Source: Rhizobium sp. BT04 (GTDB taxonomy: Bacteria; Pseudomonadota; Alphaproteobacteria; Rhizobiales; Rhizobiaceae). Taken from it: a stretch of DNA of 64,000 bases. The position numbers were made by a program, and so were the translations under genes. Below, one piece after another: positions 8,801 through 17,573 of the stretch (the stretch's first letter is position 1; each line of letters starts with the position of its first letter). The stretch is taken from NCBI RefSeq assembly GCF_030053135.1, contig NZ_CP125652.1:2805001-2869000 (forward strand), in the 5' to 3' direction. Below the pieces are notes generated by a model that saw only the letters and a list, made by a program, of their open reading frames with translations, made no database searches and was not told the DNA's origin.

Positions 8801-9370
8801 ATGGTCAAGGTCATCGCCTCTTCAGTCCGCAAGGGCAACGTTCTCGACGTCGACGGCAAGCTCTACGTCGTCCTCACCGCCCAGAACTTTCATCCGGGCA
8901 AGGGCACGCCGGTCACCCAGGTCGACATGCGCCGCATCGTCGACGGGGTGAAGGTTTCCGAGCGCTGGCGCACCACCGAACAGGTCGAACGCGCCTTCGT
9001 CGAAGACGTGAACCATCAGTTCCTCTACGAGGACGGCGAAGGCTTTCACTTCATGAACCCTGGAAACTACGATCAGGTCGTCGTCGATGTCGAGACGATG
9101 GGTGACGATAAGGCTTATCTGCAGGAAGGCATGACCTGCGTTCTGTCCATGCATGAAGGCATTGCGCTGGCGATCCAGATGCCGCGCCATGTCACGCTCG
9201 AAATCACCGAGACGGAACCGGTCGTCAAGGGCCAGACGGCATCGTCCTCCTACAAGCCGGCCATGCTGTCGAACGGCGTGCGCACCATGGTGCCGCCGCA
9301 CATCAATGCCGGCACCCGCGTCGTCATCGCCACGGAAGACAATTCCTACGTCGAACGCGCCAAGGATTGA
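8801..9370 (+). CDS. efp: Translation elongation factor P
   Basis: A 189-residue EF-P starting [19 protein letters not shown]. The ATG at 8801 has AAGGAAG 4 nt upstream and gives the usual family length, so a longer in-frame extension from 8747 is rejected. Domain I carries the modification site Lys34 in [12 protein letters not shown], the lysine expected to receive beta-lysine from EpmA. Two OB-fold domains follow, ending [18 protein letters not shown]. It acts at the ribosomal E site to rescue stalling on consecutive prolines. The gene is monocistronic, with a strong terminator immediately downstream. Confidence 0.97.
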   Translation: MVKVIASSVRKGNVLDVDGKLYVVLTAQNFHPGKGTPVTQVDMRRIVDGVKVSERWRTTEQVERAFVEDVNHQFLYEDGEGFHFMNPGNYDQVVVDVETMGDDKAYLQEGMTCVLSMHEGIALAIQMPRHVTLEITETEPVVKGQTASSSYKPAMLSNGVRTMVPPHINAGTRVVIATEDNSYVERAKD

Positions 9371-9392
9371 TCCCTGGTTTGCATCTCTACAG

Positions 9393-9419
9393 AAGGCCGG
9401 TTCCGACCGGCCTTTTTTG
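9393..9419 (+). terminator. Intrinsic terminator of efp
   Basis: An 8-bp perfect stem (AAGGCCGG / CCGGCCTT) with a TTCCGA loop runs into a T-run, 22 nt after the efp stop. Confidence 0.9.
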
Positions 9420-9431
9420 TATCCGCCAATA

Positions 9432-10160
9432 TCAAAGATGCGGGTTGCGCGGCCGGTATTTCCGCACGAGCTTCTGGTTGATCTCGGCAGCACCCGGCAT
9501 GTTGGCGCTGAGATAGACCGGCGCATCGCCTGATTTCGAAAGTTCCGAGGCGACCTCCGCGAAGATCGCATTGATGACCGTTACCCCGACCGCCGTCGAG
9601 ACCGGCCCGACCCGAAGTCCCGTGCCTTCGAGATCGATAACGGCATCACCCGGCGGCAGCCCGTTGTCGAGCACCACATCGGCGACGTCGGCGAGCCGCC
9701 GGCGGCCATTGGCGATCGCCGAGGAATAGGCGATCGAGGTGATGGCGATCACCTTTGCGCCGATTTCGCGCGCATAATCGGCGGCCTCGATCGGCGCGGC
9801 GTTCACGCCCGAATTGGAGGCGATGACGATGACATCGCCCGGCTGCATGCCGTAACGTTCCAACATCGGCCGCACTAGGCCCTGTGTGCGCTCATAGACC
9901 GAGCTGATGACCGCACCCTCATGCAGCATGGCCGAGCCGACGAGCACCGGCACGGTGAAGGCGAGCCCGCCGGCGCGATAATGCACCTCTTCCGCCAGCA
10001 TGTGCGAATGGCCGGTACCGAAGACATAGACGCGCTTGTCGCCGCGGGCAGCATCGAGGATGACTGCCGCTGCCTGCGCCATCGGCTCGGCAAGCGCCTG
10101 CTTCAGTTCCTCCAGCCGGCCGATCAGATTGGCGAAATAGGCATCGGTAATGTCGGTCAT
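9432..10160 (-). CDS. SIS domain protein (UPF0309-like phosphosugar-binding)
   Basis: A 242-residue protein starting [19 protein letters not shown], with GGAG 7 nt before the ATG at 10160. The SIS fold is shown by [19 protein letters not shown] (about 53-71) and [19 protein letters not shown] (about 114-132), the Ser/Thr-rich loops that hold phosphosugars. It is the last gene of the GntR-led amino-sugar operon, 17 nt after nagA. It probably isomerises or senses a phosphorylated amino sugar, but the exact reaction is unknown. The open frame continues far upstream of the chosen start with Arg-rich shadow sequence antisense-like to nagA, which is not credible protein. Confidence 0.85.
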   Translation of the reverse strand: MTDITDAYFANLIGRLEELKQALAEPMAQAAAVILDAARGDKRVYVFGTGHSHMLAEEVHYRAGGLAFTVPVLVGSAMLHEGAVISSVYERTQGLVRPMLERYGMQPGDVIVIASNSGVNAAPIEAADYAREIGAKVIAITSIAYSSAIANGRRRLADVADVVLDNGLPPGDAVIDLEGTGLRVGPVSTAVGVTVINAIFAEVASELSKSGDAPVYLSANMPGAAEINQKLVRKYRPRNPHL

Positions 10161-10177
10161 CCCGCTTCTCCTTGAGT

Positions 10178-11329
10178 TCAGGCCGCCTCGCCGCCAAGCC
10201 AGGTGGCGGTGACGGCAAGCGCATCTGTGAGATGCACGAGATCGGCGCGCGCGCCCGGTGAGAGATGGCCGCGATCGGCGAACCTCAGGAAACGCGCGGG
10301 ATAAAGGGTCGCCATGCGTAAAGCCTCGGCGAGCGTCAGGTCGAGATAGGTGACGCCGTAACGGATCGTCGAGATCATGTCGACGTCGGAACCGGCCAGC
10401 GTCCCATCGGAAAGCACCAGCTTCGAGCAGAAGCCGCCCCTTTCGCGCCGGACGGTGCGCCCGTTCAGCGTGAACGAGTCCTTCTCGGACCCGACGAGCG
10501 ACATGGCATCGGTGACGAAGAACAGCTTGCCTTCGCCGCGTTTGGCACGCAACGCCGTGCGCAAGGCTTTCGGGTCGACGTGATGGCCGTCGGCGATGAT
10601 GCCGCACCAGACCGAGGGATGATCGATCGCGGCGCCAACGAGACCCGGCGCGCGATGCCCCATCTGGCTCATGGCGTTGAAAAGATGCGTGACGCCCCGC
10701 GCGCCGGCATCGAAACGTTCCTCCGCCGCCTCGCTCGAACAATCGGAATGGCCGATGCTGACCGTGACGCCGGCTTCTGCAAGTTCGCGCACCTGGGCAA
10801 CCGTCACCTGCTCGGCGGCGATCGTGACGAGCAGCGTGCCGATCGCCTCGCGCGCTTGGATGAAGGCTTTGACGTCGCGATCCTCGACCGGCCGCATCAG
10901 TTCAGCGAGATGCGCGCCTTTGCGCGCCGGCGCCAGATGCGGGCCTTCCAGATGCAGACCGGCAACGCCGCGCTTTGCTTTCACCGCCTCCTTGGCCGCC
11001 TCGATCGCGGCAATGGAGGCCTCCGATGTATCGGTGATCAGCGTCGGCAGCAGCGACGTCGTGCCGTACGGCCGGTGCCCGCCGGCGATGATCTCCATCG
11101 AGGTGGCGGAAGGCTCGTCGTTCAGCATCCGCCCGGCGCCGCCATTGACCTGCGCATCGATGAAGCCGGCCGACAGGACACCGCCGGCAAGCGTTACCGT
11201 CTCGCCATCCGGCAGATCGCCTCTCCCGACGATGGCTTCGACACGGCCGTCGGCAACGAGAAGCGCCTTGTCGTCATGGAAGCGTTCGCCGTCGAAGATG
11301 CGGGCGCCGAGGAAGATCTTGCGGGCCAT
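10178..11329 (-). CDS. nagA: N-acetylglucosamine-6-phosphate deacetylase
   Basis: A 383-residue amidohydrolase. Family motifs are [14 protein letters not shown] (about 55-68), the metal ligand Glu128 in [53 protein letters not shown] and the catalytic Asp in [11 protein letters not shown]. It removes acetate from GlcNAc-6-phosphate to give glucosamine-6-phosphate for the SIS-type deaminase encoded just upstream. Its start overlaps that gene's stop (TGATG). Together with the GntR regulator this forms a GlcNAc/chitin- or murein-sugar catabolic operon. No PTS or ABC GlcNAc transporter lies in the window, so uptake must be encoded elsewhere. Confidence 0.95.
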   Translation of the reverse strand: MARKIFLGARIFDGERFHDDKALLVADGRVEAIVGRGDLPDGETVTLAGGVLSAGFIDAQVNGGAGRMLNDEPSATSMEIIAGGHRPYGTTSLLPTLITDTSEASIAAIEAAKEAVKAKRGVAGLHLEGPHLAPARKGAHLAELMRPVEDRDVKAFIQAREAIGTLLVTIAAEQVTVAQVRELAEAGVTVSIGHSDCSSEAAEERFDAGARGVTHLFNAMSQMGHRAPGLVGAAIDHPSVWCGIIADGHHVDPKALRTALRAKRGEGKLFFVTDAMSLVGSEKDSFTLNGRTVRRERGGFCSKLVLSDGTLAGSDVDMISTIRYGVTYLDLTLAEALRMATLYPARFLRFADRGHLSPGARADLVHLTDALAVTATWLGGEAA

Positions 11330-12360
11330 CAGACCGTCTCCGTCACCTTGAGCAGGTTCGCCGGCCTGTCGGGATCGAAGCCCTTGCGGCGCGTCACCGA
11401 CTCGATCAGTCGGTAATAGACGAGCAGCGATACCAGCGGATCGACCAGACCGTTGCCCGTCGTCGGCACGCGCAGATTGATGCCGGAAAGCGGCTGTGCC
11501 GAGAAGCCGACGGTGGTGGCGCCGAGCTTCTGCAAACGCTCCAGGGCCTGGCTGTTGTTGGCGAAGGCCGCATCGTCGGGCGCAAAGGCGACAATCGGAA
11601 AGCCCGGCTGCACCAGGCGCATCGGACCGTGCATCAGTTCCGCCAGCGAAAAGGCCTCGGCATGCAGGCCGGAGGTTTCCTTGGCCTTCAGCGCCGCTTC
11701 GAGCGCGATCGCGAAGGCGGGGCCGCGGCCGGCCGTATAGAGCGAGGTCGCGTTGAAGAGAACGTCTTCGGCTGCCGCCGTGTCGATCCCGGCGGTTGCC
11801 GAAAGCGCCTCCGGCAGTTTGCCGAGTGCCGCCTGCAGGTCTGACGCGCCGCCGATCGCGGCCGTCACCCCGGACAGGGCGGCGACGGAGGCGATAAAGG
11901 ACTTCGTCGCCGCGACGCTCTTTTCCGTGCCGGCATTGAGACCGAGAACGATATCGGCCTGTTTTGCAAGCGGACTGTCGATGACGTTGACGACGGCGAT
12001 CGTCGTCGCCCCGCCCTTCTTCGCCGCTTCCTGAAGCGCGACGATATCGGGGCTGGCCCCCGACTGCGAAACGGTGAAGTGGACGCCGCCCTTCAGGTGC
12101 AGCGCGGCACCATAGACCGAAGCGATCGACGGACCCACCGATGCGACCGGAACGCCGCAGGTGATCTCGAAGAGATATTTGAAGAAGGTGGCGGCGTGGT
12201 CCGAGGAGCCGCGCGCCGCCGTCGTCACCACGCTCGGGCGGGCCGACGAAAACAACCGGGCGATCTCGGCAAAGACCGGCTTTTCCTTTTCGAGAAGGGT
12301 GGCCACCACCTCGGGCGATTGGCCGGCTTCCTGCAGCATCAGCGACTGGTTCTCACTCAT
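11329..12360 (-). CDS. SIS-type glucosamine-6-phosphate deaminase/isomerase (NagB-II/GlmS-like)
   Basis: A 343-residue protein made of two SIS domains, as in the isomerase half of GlmS but without the glutaminase domain. Landmarks are VVTTAARGSSDHAATFFKY (about 44-62), VSQSGASPDIVALQEAAKKGG and the C-terminal EAFSLAELMHGPMRLV, typical of NagB-II/AgaS-type proteins. With nagA next to it, the likely reaction is glucosamine-6-phosphate to fructose-6-phosphate plus ammonia. Its start overlaps the gntR stop (ATGA). A pure aldose-ketose isomerase role is the alternative. Confidence 0.88.
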   Translation of the reverse strand: MSENQSLMLQEAGQSPEVVATLLEKEKPVFAEIARLFSSARPSVVTTAARGSSDHAATFFKYLFEITCGVPVASVGPSIASVYGAALHLKGGVHFTVSQSGASPDIVALQEAAKKGGATTIAVVNVIDSPLAKQADIVLGLNAGTEKSVAATKSFIASVAALSGVTAAIGGASDLQAALGKLPEALSATAGIDTAAAEDVLFNATSLYTAGRGPAFAIALEAALKAKETSGLHAEAFSLAELMHGPMRLVQPGFPIVAFAPDDAAFANNSQALERLQKLGATTVGFSAQPLSGINLRVPTTGNGLVDPLVSLLVYYRLIESVTRRKGFDPDRPANLLKVTETV

Positions 12361-13130
12361 AGGTCATCTCCGATTCTCAATTCTGCAACGAAATCATAGG
12401 CGTCCCCGCGGTAGTGCGAGCGGGTGTATTCGACGACGCGCTGGTCTTCCAGGCGCGAGACGCGTTCGATCAGAAGCGCCGGCGCGCCCGAGTTGACGTT
12501 CAGGATCGCCGCCGAGGACGGATCAAGCGTGACCGCCGTCAACCGCTGCAGTGCCCGCACCGGCCGGTGGCCGCTGGCCGTCAGCGCATCGTAGAGCGAT
12601 CCTTCGCCACCGGCGTCGTCGCCTAGGAATTTGATCGGCACCACGGCGCGTTCGATCGCCAGCGGCAGGCCGTCCGCGAGACGCAGCCGGTCGAGCCGCA
12701 GCACCGGCTCGTCGCCGCCGAGACCGAGCAGGAAGGATTCCTCCGGCGACGGCCTATTGACCGCCCGCGACAATACCCGCGCAGCCGGCAGGCGCCCGCG
12801 CGAGCGCATGTCGGCGGAGAAGGAGGAAAGCCGCCAGAGCGACTGCTCCATGCGTTCCACCCTGCTCGAGACGAACGTACCGCTTCCGTGGCGCGATTCC
12901 AGTGCGCCCGACGCCATCAGATCGCGATAGGCCGTGCGCACGGTGACACGACCAAGTTTCAGAGCCTCGGCGAGGTCGCGCTCTCCCGGCAGCGCCGTGC
13001 CGGGCTTCAGCAGGCCTTCCTGAATGAGGCCGGTCAGCGCCTGCGCCAGCCGCTTGTAGAGCGGGCCGGTCAACGCCTGGTCACGCAGGCCGCGGCTGCT
13101 CAGCTCCGCTATCAGACTGGTTCTATCCAT
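12357..13130 (-). CDS. GntR/HutC-family repressor of the amino-sugar operon
   Basis: A 257-residue regulator starting MDRTSLIAELSSRG. The N-terminal winged helix (LYKRLAQALTGLIQEGLL, LPGERDLAEALKLGRVTVR, ESRHGSGTFVSSR) is followed by a UTRA-type ligand domain (VLRLDRLRLADGLPLAIER, ending YTRSHYRGDAYDFVAELRI). It leads the operon with overlapping downstream genes. GGTTCTA-type half-sites surround the start codon and the promoter, so it probably represses itself and the operon until an amino-sugar phosphate binds. ATG 13130 is chosen although no clear Shine-Dalgarno is seen; a TTG at 13160 would put the operator inside the coding region. Confidence 0.9.
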   Translation of the reverse strand: MDRTSLIAELSSRGLRDQALTGPLYKRLAQALTGLIQEGLLKPGTALPGERDLAEALKLGRVTVRTAYRDLMASGALESRHGSGTFVSSRVERMEQSLWRLSSFSADMRSRGRLPAARVLSRAVNRPSPEESFLLGLGGDEPVLRLDRLRLADGLPLAIERAVVPIKFLGDDAGGEGSLYDALTASGHRPVRALQRLTAVTLDPSSAAILNVNSGAPALLIERVSRLEDQRVVEYTRSHYRGDAYDFVAELRIGDDL

Positions 13131-13158
13131 AGGCACGTAATAGAACCTATCTAGAACC
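13119..13158. promoter_or_regulatory. Probable GntR operator cluster
   Basis: Three copies of one 7-bp half-site: GGTTCTA at 13119-13125 and its complement TAGAACC at 13141-13147 and 13152-13158. The last two are 11 bp apart, about one helical turn. They span the gntR start and presumed promoter, consistent with autorepression. Confidence 0.6.
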
Positions 13159-13188
13159 AATCAGCAAGACGGAATCGCACGCCGACAA

Positions 13189-13218
13189 GAAAAAACCTCC
13201 CCGGGGACCGGAGAGGTT
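13189..13218 (-). terminator. Intrinsic terminator of galM
   Basis: On the minus strand, AACCTCTCCGG pairs with a right arm ending GGGGAGGTT, followed by a T-run. It lies 40 nt after the galM stop and insulates gntR. Confidence 0.85.
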
Positions 13219-13259
13219 CATAGCGATCAAATCTGACAGCCGTGCGTCTGAAAAGACCG

Positions 13260-14282
13260 TCAGCTCTTGGTGAAGATATAGTCCGTCTCCTGGCGCAGCA
13301 CTTCGCCGGGGCGCAGCACCGCATTCGGGAAACCTTCGTGATTGATGGCATCCGGCCAGACCTGCGTCTCCAGGCAGAAGCCGGCGAAGGGACCGTATTT
13401 ACGCCCGCCAAGGCCGGGCGCCCCGGTATTGAGCTTGAAACCGGCATAGAACTGCACGCCTGGCTCCGTGCTGCGCACTTCCAGCGACACACCGGAATAG
13501 AGACTGCGGGCGAGCGCGACGCTGCGCTTGGCGGTGCGCTCGGGCGACAGGCAGAAATTATGGTCGTACAAAGCTTGCTCGCTGCCGACGAAACGCTTCA
13601 TCGGCGCCATCTCGCGGAAATCGAATTCGGTGCCCGCGACGGAACGGATCTCACCGGTCGGCACCTGCCTCTCGTCGGTCGGCAGATAGTGATCGGCAGC
13701 GATCATGATGTCGTGGCCAAGCGCATCTTCACGGCCATCGAGATTGAAATAGGCGTGCTGGCAGACATTGGCGAGCGTCGGCTGATCGCTGGTCGATTCG
13801 TAAGTCACCGACAGTTCGCCGTTGCCGTGCACCCGGAAGGTTGCCTGGATCGTGCAATTGCCGGGATAGCCGGCGCGGCCATCGGGATCGACGATCTTCA
13901 GCACGACGCGGTCGACGTCATGCTCGACGATCGTCCAGTTGCGTTTGGCGATATTGTCGCTGCCGCCATGCAGATGCGTCACGCCGTTTTCATTCGGCTC
14001 CAGCTGATAGTCCTTGCCGTCGAGCGTGAATTTACCGCCACCGACACGATTGGCGCAGCGGCCGGGTGTCGCGCCGAAATAGGCCGAATGGAGGGGGTAG
14101 CTGTCGAAGTCGTCGAAGCCGAGCTGCAGCGGCGCCTCATGTCCCTCAAGGCGCAGATCCTGGATGACCGCCCCCCAGGTGATGATCTTGGCCGTCAGCC
14201 CGCCGCCCTTGATCTCGACGCGATAGACCGTCTCGCCTGCTTTCGTCTGTCCGAAAACTTCCCGCTCCAACTTATCCGACAT
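13260..14282 (-). CDS. galM: Aldose 1-epimerase (mutarotase)
   Basis: A 340-residue galactose mutarotase-fold protein. Characteristic sequences are YFGATPGRCANRVGGGKFTLDG (start of the active-site arch), NENGVTHLHGGSDNI, the catalytic His in ANVCQHAYFNLDGRED and the catalytic Glu in PFAGFCLETQVWPDAINHEG. It interconverts alpha and beta anomers of aldoses. It is cytoplasmic, with no signal peptide, and is a single gene closed by a good terminator, with RIME-like repeats upstream. The substrate range is not deducible. Confidence 0.94.
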   Translation of the reverse strand: MSDKLEREVFGQTKAGETVYRVEIKGGGLTAKIITWGAVIQDLRLEGHEAPLQLGFDDFDSYPLHSAYFGATPGRCANRVGGGKFTLDGKDYQLEPNENGVTHLHGGSDNIAKRNWTIVEHDVDRVVLKIVDPDGRAGYPGNCTIQATFRVHGNGELSVTYESTSDQPTLANVCQHAYFNLDGREDALGHDIMIAADHYLPTDERQVPTGEIRSVAGTEFDFREMAPMKRFVGSEQALYDHNFCLSPERTAKRSVALARSLYSGVSLEVRSTEPGVQFYAGFKLNTGAPGLGGRKYGPFAGFCLETQVWPDAINHEGFPNAVLRPGEVLRQETDYIFTKS

Positions 14283-14313
14283 GATCGACCGTCCGTTCTA
14301 TTCCTGGGGTTTA

Positions 14314-14416
14314 AGCATGTCGCGCAAAAGTGTACAGCGGTTTTGCGATAACGACATGCGTAAAAACAAAGACTTAAAGCGCGGAGAGCGAATCTGAAAG
14401 ATCGCGACGCGCTTTA
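14314..14416. repeat. RIME-like intergenic repeat (two palindromes)
   Basis: The first palindrome has arms AGCATGTCGCGCAAAA and TTTTGCG...CGACATGC; the second has arms TTAAAGCGCG and CGCGCTTTAG. It fills most of the 228-bp gap between metA and galM. Its first half is closely similar to the copy at 25214. Confidence 0.7.
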
Positions 14417-14510
14417 GGAGCGGAACCTGCCCGCATTTGCTCCAAACCGCAACCGTGGGATCAGAAAGAAATGCCGCAGCGGTGACGCTGCGGCATCCGC
14501 TCTGCCACAC

Positions 14511-15434
14511 TCAGAGATCCGTGCCGATCTCCTCCACATCGAAGGGCGTCGTCTGGTAGATTTCGTTGATCCAATTGCCGAACAGAAGATGCGCATGGCT
14601 GCGCCAGCGGTTCTGCGGCGCAAGTGCGGGATCATTATGCGGGAAGTAGTTGTGCGGCATCTTGATCGGCACGCCGGCATTGACGTCGCGGAAATACTCG
14701 TCGGACAGTGAGGTGGAATCATATTCGACATGGTTGAACATGTAGAGCCGCCGGCCCTTCTTCTCGTGCACGAGGCAGACGCCCATCTCACCTGATTCCA
14801 TCAGGATCTCCAGGCTTTCGGATTTTTCGATATCGGCGCGGCGCACCTCGGTCCAGCGCGACACCGGGACTTCGAAATTGTCGGAAAAGCCGTTGAGATA
14901 GATGGAGGAAGGTTTCAGGTTCCGGTGGCGGTAGACGCCGAAGGCCTTCTCTTTCAGCTCGTATTTCGGAACGCCGTGGAAATGATAGATCGCCGCCATC
15001 GCGCCCCAGCAGACGTTCATCGTCGAATGGACATTCGTTTCCGTCCAGTCGAGGATCTGCTGCATTTCCGCCCAATAGGTGACGTCCTCATAGGGCAGAA
15101 GCTCGATCGGCGCCCCAGTGATGATGAAGCCGTCGAACTTGCGCTGCTTCACCTCTTCCCAGGTCTGGTAGAAGGAAAGCAGATGGTCTTCGGACGTGTT
15201 CTTCGCCTTGTGGCCGCCGATGCGGATCAGCGACAGTTCCACCTGCAGCGGCGAGGCGCCGACGAGGCGGGCCATCTGCAACTCGGTCTTGATCTTGTTC
15301 GGCATGAGGTTGAGCAGCCCGATCTGCAGCGGACGGATGTCCTGACGGATCGCCATCGTCTCGGTCATCACCCGCACACCCTCTTGAACCAGGGTTTCGA
15401 AGGCGGGCAGCGTATCGGGGATCTTGATGGGCAT
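14511..15434 (-). CDS. metA: Homoserine O-acyltransferase, MetA type (predicted acetyl-CoA-specific)
   Basis: A 307-residue MetA starting [15 protein letters not shown]. The nucleophile is Cys142 in [13 protein letters not shown], at the same number as in E. coli MetA. Position 111 is Glu ([17 protein letters not shown]). In this family Glu at 111 goes with acetyl-CoA and Gly with succinyl-CoA, so O-acetylhomoserine is the predicted product despite the usual 'succinyltransferase' label. This is the first committed step of methionine synthesis. The ATG at 15434 lies directly downstream of a SAM-II riboswitch and a terminator hairpin; the open frame above it is regulatory RNA, not protein. The gene is monocistronic. 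Confidence 0.94.
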   Translation of the reverse strand: MPIKIPDTLPAFETLVQEGVRVMTETMAIRQDIRPLQIGLLNLMPNKIKTELQMARLVGASPLQVELSLIRIGGHKAKNTSEDHLLSFYQTWEEVKQRKFDGFIITGAPIELLPYEDVTYWAEMQQILDWTETNVHSTMNVCWGAMAAIYHFHGVPKYELKEKAFGVYRHRNLKPSSIYLNGFSDNFEVPVSRWTEVRRADIEKSESLEILMESGEMGVCLVHEKKGRRLYMFNHVEYDSTSLSDEYFRDVNAGVPIKMPHNYFPHNDPALAPQNRWRSHAHLLFGNWINEIYQTTPFDVEEIGTDL

Positions 15435-15449
15435 TGCGGTCACTCGATC

Positions 15450-15487
15450 AAAAATAAAAAACCGGCGGCGAAAAAAATCGCTACCGG
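15450..15487 (-). terminator. Terminator hairpin of the metA leader
   Basis: On the minus strand CCGGTAGCGA pairs with TCGCCGCCGG around a T loop, then a T-run with one A. It sits between the SAM-II aptamer and the metA start, so it may be the expression platform for transcription attenuation. Confidence 0.65.
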
Positions 15488-15498
15488 TCCGCACGCGG

Positions 15499-15551
15499 CC
15501 CTTTAGCGACTTTTTTAACGTGGCTGCAAGCCGGCCGGCCAAATCACCACG
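15499..15551 (-). promoter_or_regulatory. SAM-II riboswitch
   Basis: The minus-strand RNA begins CGUGGUGAUUUGG, continues CUUGCAGCCACGUUAAA and ends GUCGCUAAAGGG. These match the conserved SAM-II pseudoknot (UGAUUU, UUGCA-GC-CACG-UUAAA, GCUAAA-GGG). Stem P1 pairs CGUGG with CCACG. The element is about 53 nt and lies upstream of metA, its usual alphaproteobacterial place. S-adenosylmethionine binding should lower metA expression. Confidence 0.92.
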
Positions 15552-15713
15552 GAGCACTTTAATTAGCTCCAGTCGGACCGCGAATCAATGGCGAATGCAT
15601 GCAGGCGCAGCTCGTGCAAGCATCATCACACTTTAATGACTGATAGAATCTGTTGATAGACCGGTAACGCCACCATGTTAATAATAGGGGCATGGGCGAT
15701 TTGGAAAAGCGTA

Positions 15714-17564
15714 ATGGCAGATAAGACCGAGGGGAGGCCAGGAATCCGGAGGCAGGATAGGGTAGGGTATGATCTCAGCCTGACATATCGCCTCGGGGTG
15801 ATGTTCTCAGCGTTCTGGAATTCGCAAGTGCGGGGCAAGGTGCTGTTTCTGGCGACCGTGCTGATCCTTGTTATCCTGGCGACGTCCTACGGCCAGGTCA
15901 TCCTCAATGAATGGAATGCGCCCTTCTACGATTCGCTGGAGCGCCGCGACCTCGGCGAGTTCTTCCACCAGCTTGAAATCTTTGCGATGATCGCCGGCAC
16001 GCTGCTGCTGCTCAACGTGCTGCAAGCCTGGCTGAATCAGATGACCGCGCTCTATATGCGCGAGGGCCTGTCGCGCGATCTCGTCGATCAGTGGCTGAAG
16101 CGCAAGCGGGCGCTGCGGCTCGCCTCCAGCGGCCTGATCGGCGTCAATCCGGACCAGCGCCTGCACGAGGATTCCCGCAATCTCGCCGAAAGCACGACAG
16201 GGCTGGTTCTCGGCCTGCTGCAATCGACCATTCTTCTGGTGAGCTTCATCGGCGTGCTCTGGGAGCTTTCGAGCGGCTTCATCTTCCGGATCAGCGGCCA
16301 CAGCTTCTCCATTCCGGGTTACATGGTCTGGGCGGCGATTTTTTATGCCGCTTCCGCCTCGGTGCTGAGCCAGGTCGTCGGCCGCAAGCTGGTGAAGCTC
16401 AATGCCGACCGTTTCTCGAAGGAGGCCGAGCTTCGCTTCACCTTGATGCACGCCAACGAAAACATGCCGGCTATCACCGTCGCCCGCGGCGAGGAGAATG
16501 AGCGCCGGCGCATCAACACCGACATCAGCTCGGTGCTGAGGGTCGTCAAGCGGCTCGCCATGGCCAATACCAACCTCACCTGGGTTTCGGCCGGCTATGG
16601 CTGGCTGGTGATCGTCATCCCGATCATCGTCGCCGCCCCTGCCTATTTCTCCGGCGGCCTCACCCTCGGCCAGCTGATGATGTCGGTCGGCGCCTTCAAT
16701 CAGGTCAATACGGCGCTGCGCTGGTACGTCGCCAATTTCGGCCCGATCGCCGAATGGCGGGCCACGCTGATGCGCGTCACCGATTTCCGCCAGGCGTTGG
16801 TCGACATGGAAGAGGACTTCGACCTCAAGGACAGCATCGCCTATGAAAACACCGCGGCCGACACGCTGACGCTGAAGGATATCGTCATCGTCGCCAAGAT
16901 CGGCGAAGAGATCGACGAATGCGGCGGCTTCCGTCTGCGTGAAACCGATGTCGTGATCAAGGCCGGCGAAAAGATCATGATCAACGGCGATCACAGCGTC
17001 AACCGCAAGCTGCTGTTCCAGGCGATGGCCGGCCTCTGGCCGTGCGGCAGCGGCACGATGGGCCTGCCGCCGATCGACGACATGCTGTTCGTTCCGCAGA
17101 TCGCCTATGTTCCCGGCGGCACATTGCGCGAGGCGCTGGCCTTCCCCGAAAGTGCTGATGCCTATCAGAAGGCGGATATCGAGGCGGCTCTCGAAAAGGC
17201 CGGCCTGCATTCGCTGATCGCAAGGCTCGATACCCGCGCCCGCTGGGACAAGCTGCTCGACAGCGACGAGCAGAAGGCGATCGGTTTCGCCCGCCTGCTG
17301 CTCGTGCGCCCGCGCTGGATCATTTTCGACGAAGTGCTGGAAGGCATGGAGCCGGAATGGCAGGAAACCATGGCCAAACTGCTCACCACACTGCCTGAAA
17401 GCGGCATGATCTATATCGGCCGTTCCGAGGCCTATCTCGAGGCGCTGAAGCCGCGCGTCTTGCATCTGCAGGCGCTGCCGTCAAAATCCGAGGAACCGCC
17501 TGTCGCCCAGACCGGCGCCAGCGCCAGTGCAGGCGCTGCTGCCGTCCCGGCGCCGGCGCTCTAA
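15714..17564 (+). CDS. SbmA/BacA-like ABC transporter with degenerate ATPase domain
   Basis: A 616-residue half-transporter. About 1-370 is a six-helix membrane domain of the SbmA/BacA-like ABC type (NEWNAPFYDSLERRDLGEF near 66-84). About 380-600 is an ABC ATPase fold whose catalytic motifs are largely lost. The Walker A loop reads NGDHSVNRKLLF (424-435) instead of GxSGxGKSxLF; the signature reads LDSDEQKAIGF (515-525) rather than LSLGEQQ; the switch His is Arg in YIGRSEA. Walker B (WIIFDE, 535-540) and the Q-loop region (VPQIAYVPGGTLREAL) survive. It may be a transporter that no longer hydrolyses ATP, or a partner of an active subunit. The ATG at 15714 has GGA 8 nt upstream. The tail (about 588-616) is Ala/Pro/Ser-rich. 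Divergent from metA. Confidence 0.85.
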   Translation: MADKTEGRPGIRRQDRVGYDLSLTYRLGVMFSAFWNSQVRGKVLFLATVLILVILATSYGQVILNEWNAPFYDSLERRDLGEFFHQLEIFAMIAGTLLLLNVLQAWLNQMTALYMREGLSRDLVDQWLKRKRALRLASSGLIGVNPDQRLHEDSRNLAESTTGLVLGLLQSTILLVSFIGVLWELSSGFIFRISGHSFSIPGYMVWAAIFYAASASVLSQVVGRKLVKLNADRFSKEAELRFTLMHANENMPAITVARGEENERRRINTDISSVLRVVKRLAMANTNLTWVSAGYGWLVIVIPIIVAAPAYFSGGLTLGQLMMSVGAFNQVNTALRWYVANFGPIAEWRATLMRVTDFRQALVDMEEDFDLKDSIAYENTAADTLTLKDIVIVAKIGEEIDECGGFRLRETDVVIKAGEKIMINGDHSVNRKLLFQAMAGLWPCGSGTMGLPPIDDMLFVPQIAYVPGGTLREALAFPESADAYQKADIEAALEKAGLHSLIARLDTRARWDKLLDSDEQKAIGFARLLLVRPRWIIFDEVLEGMEPEWQETMAKLLTTLPESGMIYIGRSEAYLEALKPRVLHLQALPSKSEEPPVAQTGASASAGAAAVPAPAL

Positions 17565-17573
17565 GCCGGCCGA

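Noticed and set aside
14511..15434. Label of homoserine O-succinyltransferase for MetA
   Set aside because: Glu at position 111 points to acetyl-CoA; the succinyl label was not adopted.
15807..17465. 552-codon minus-strand frame
   Set aside because: Antisense to the degenerate ABC gene, whose membrane and ATPase folds are clear.
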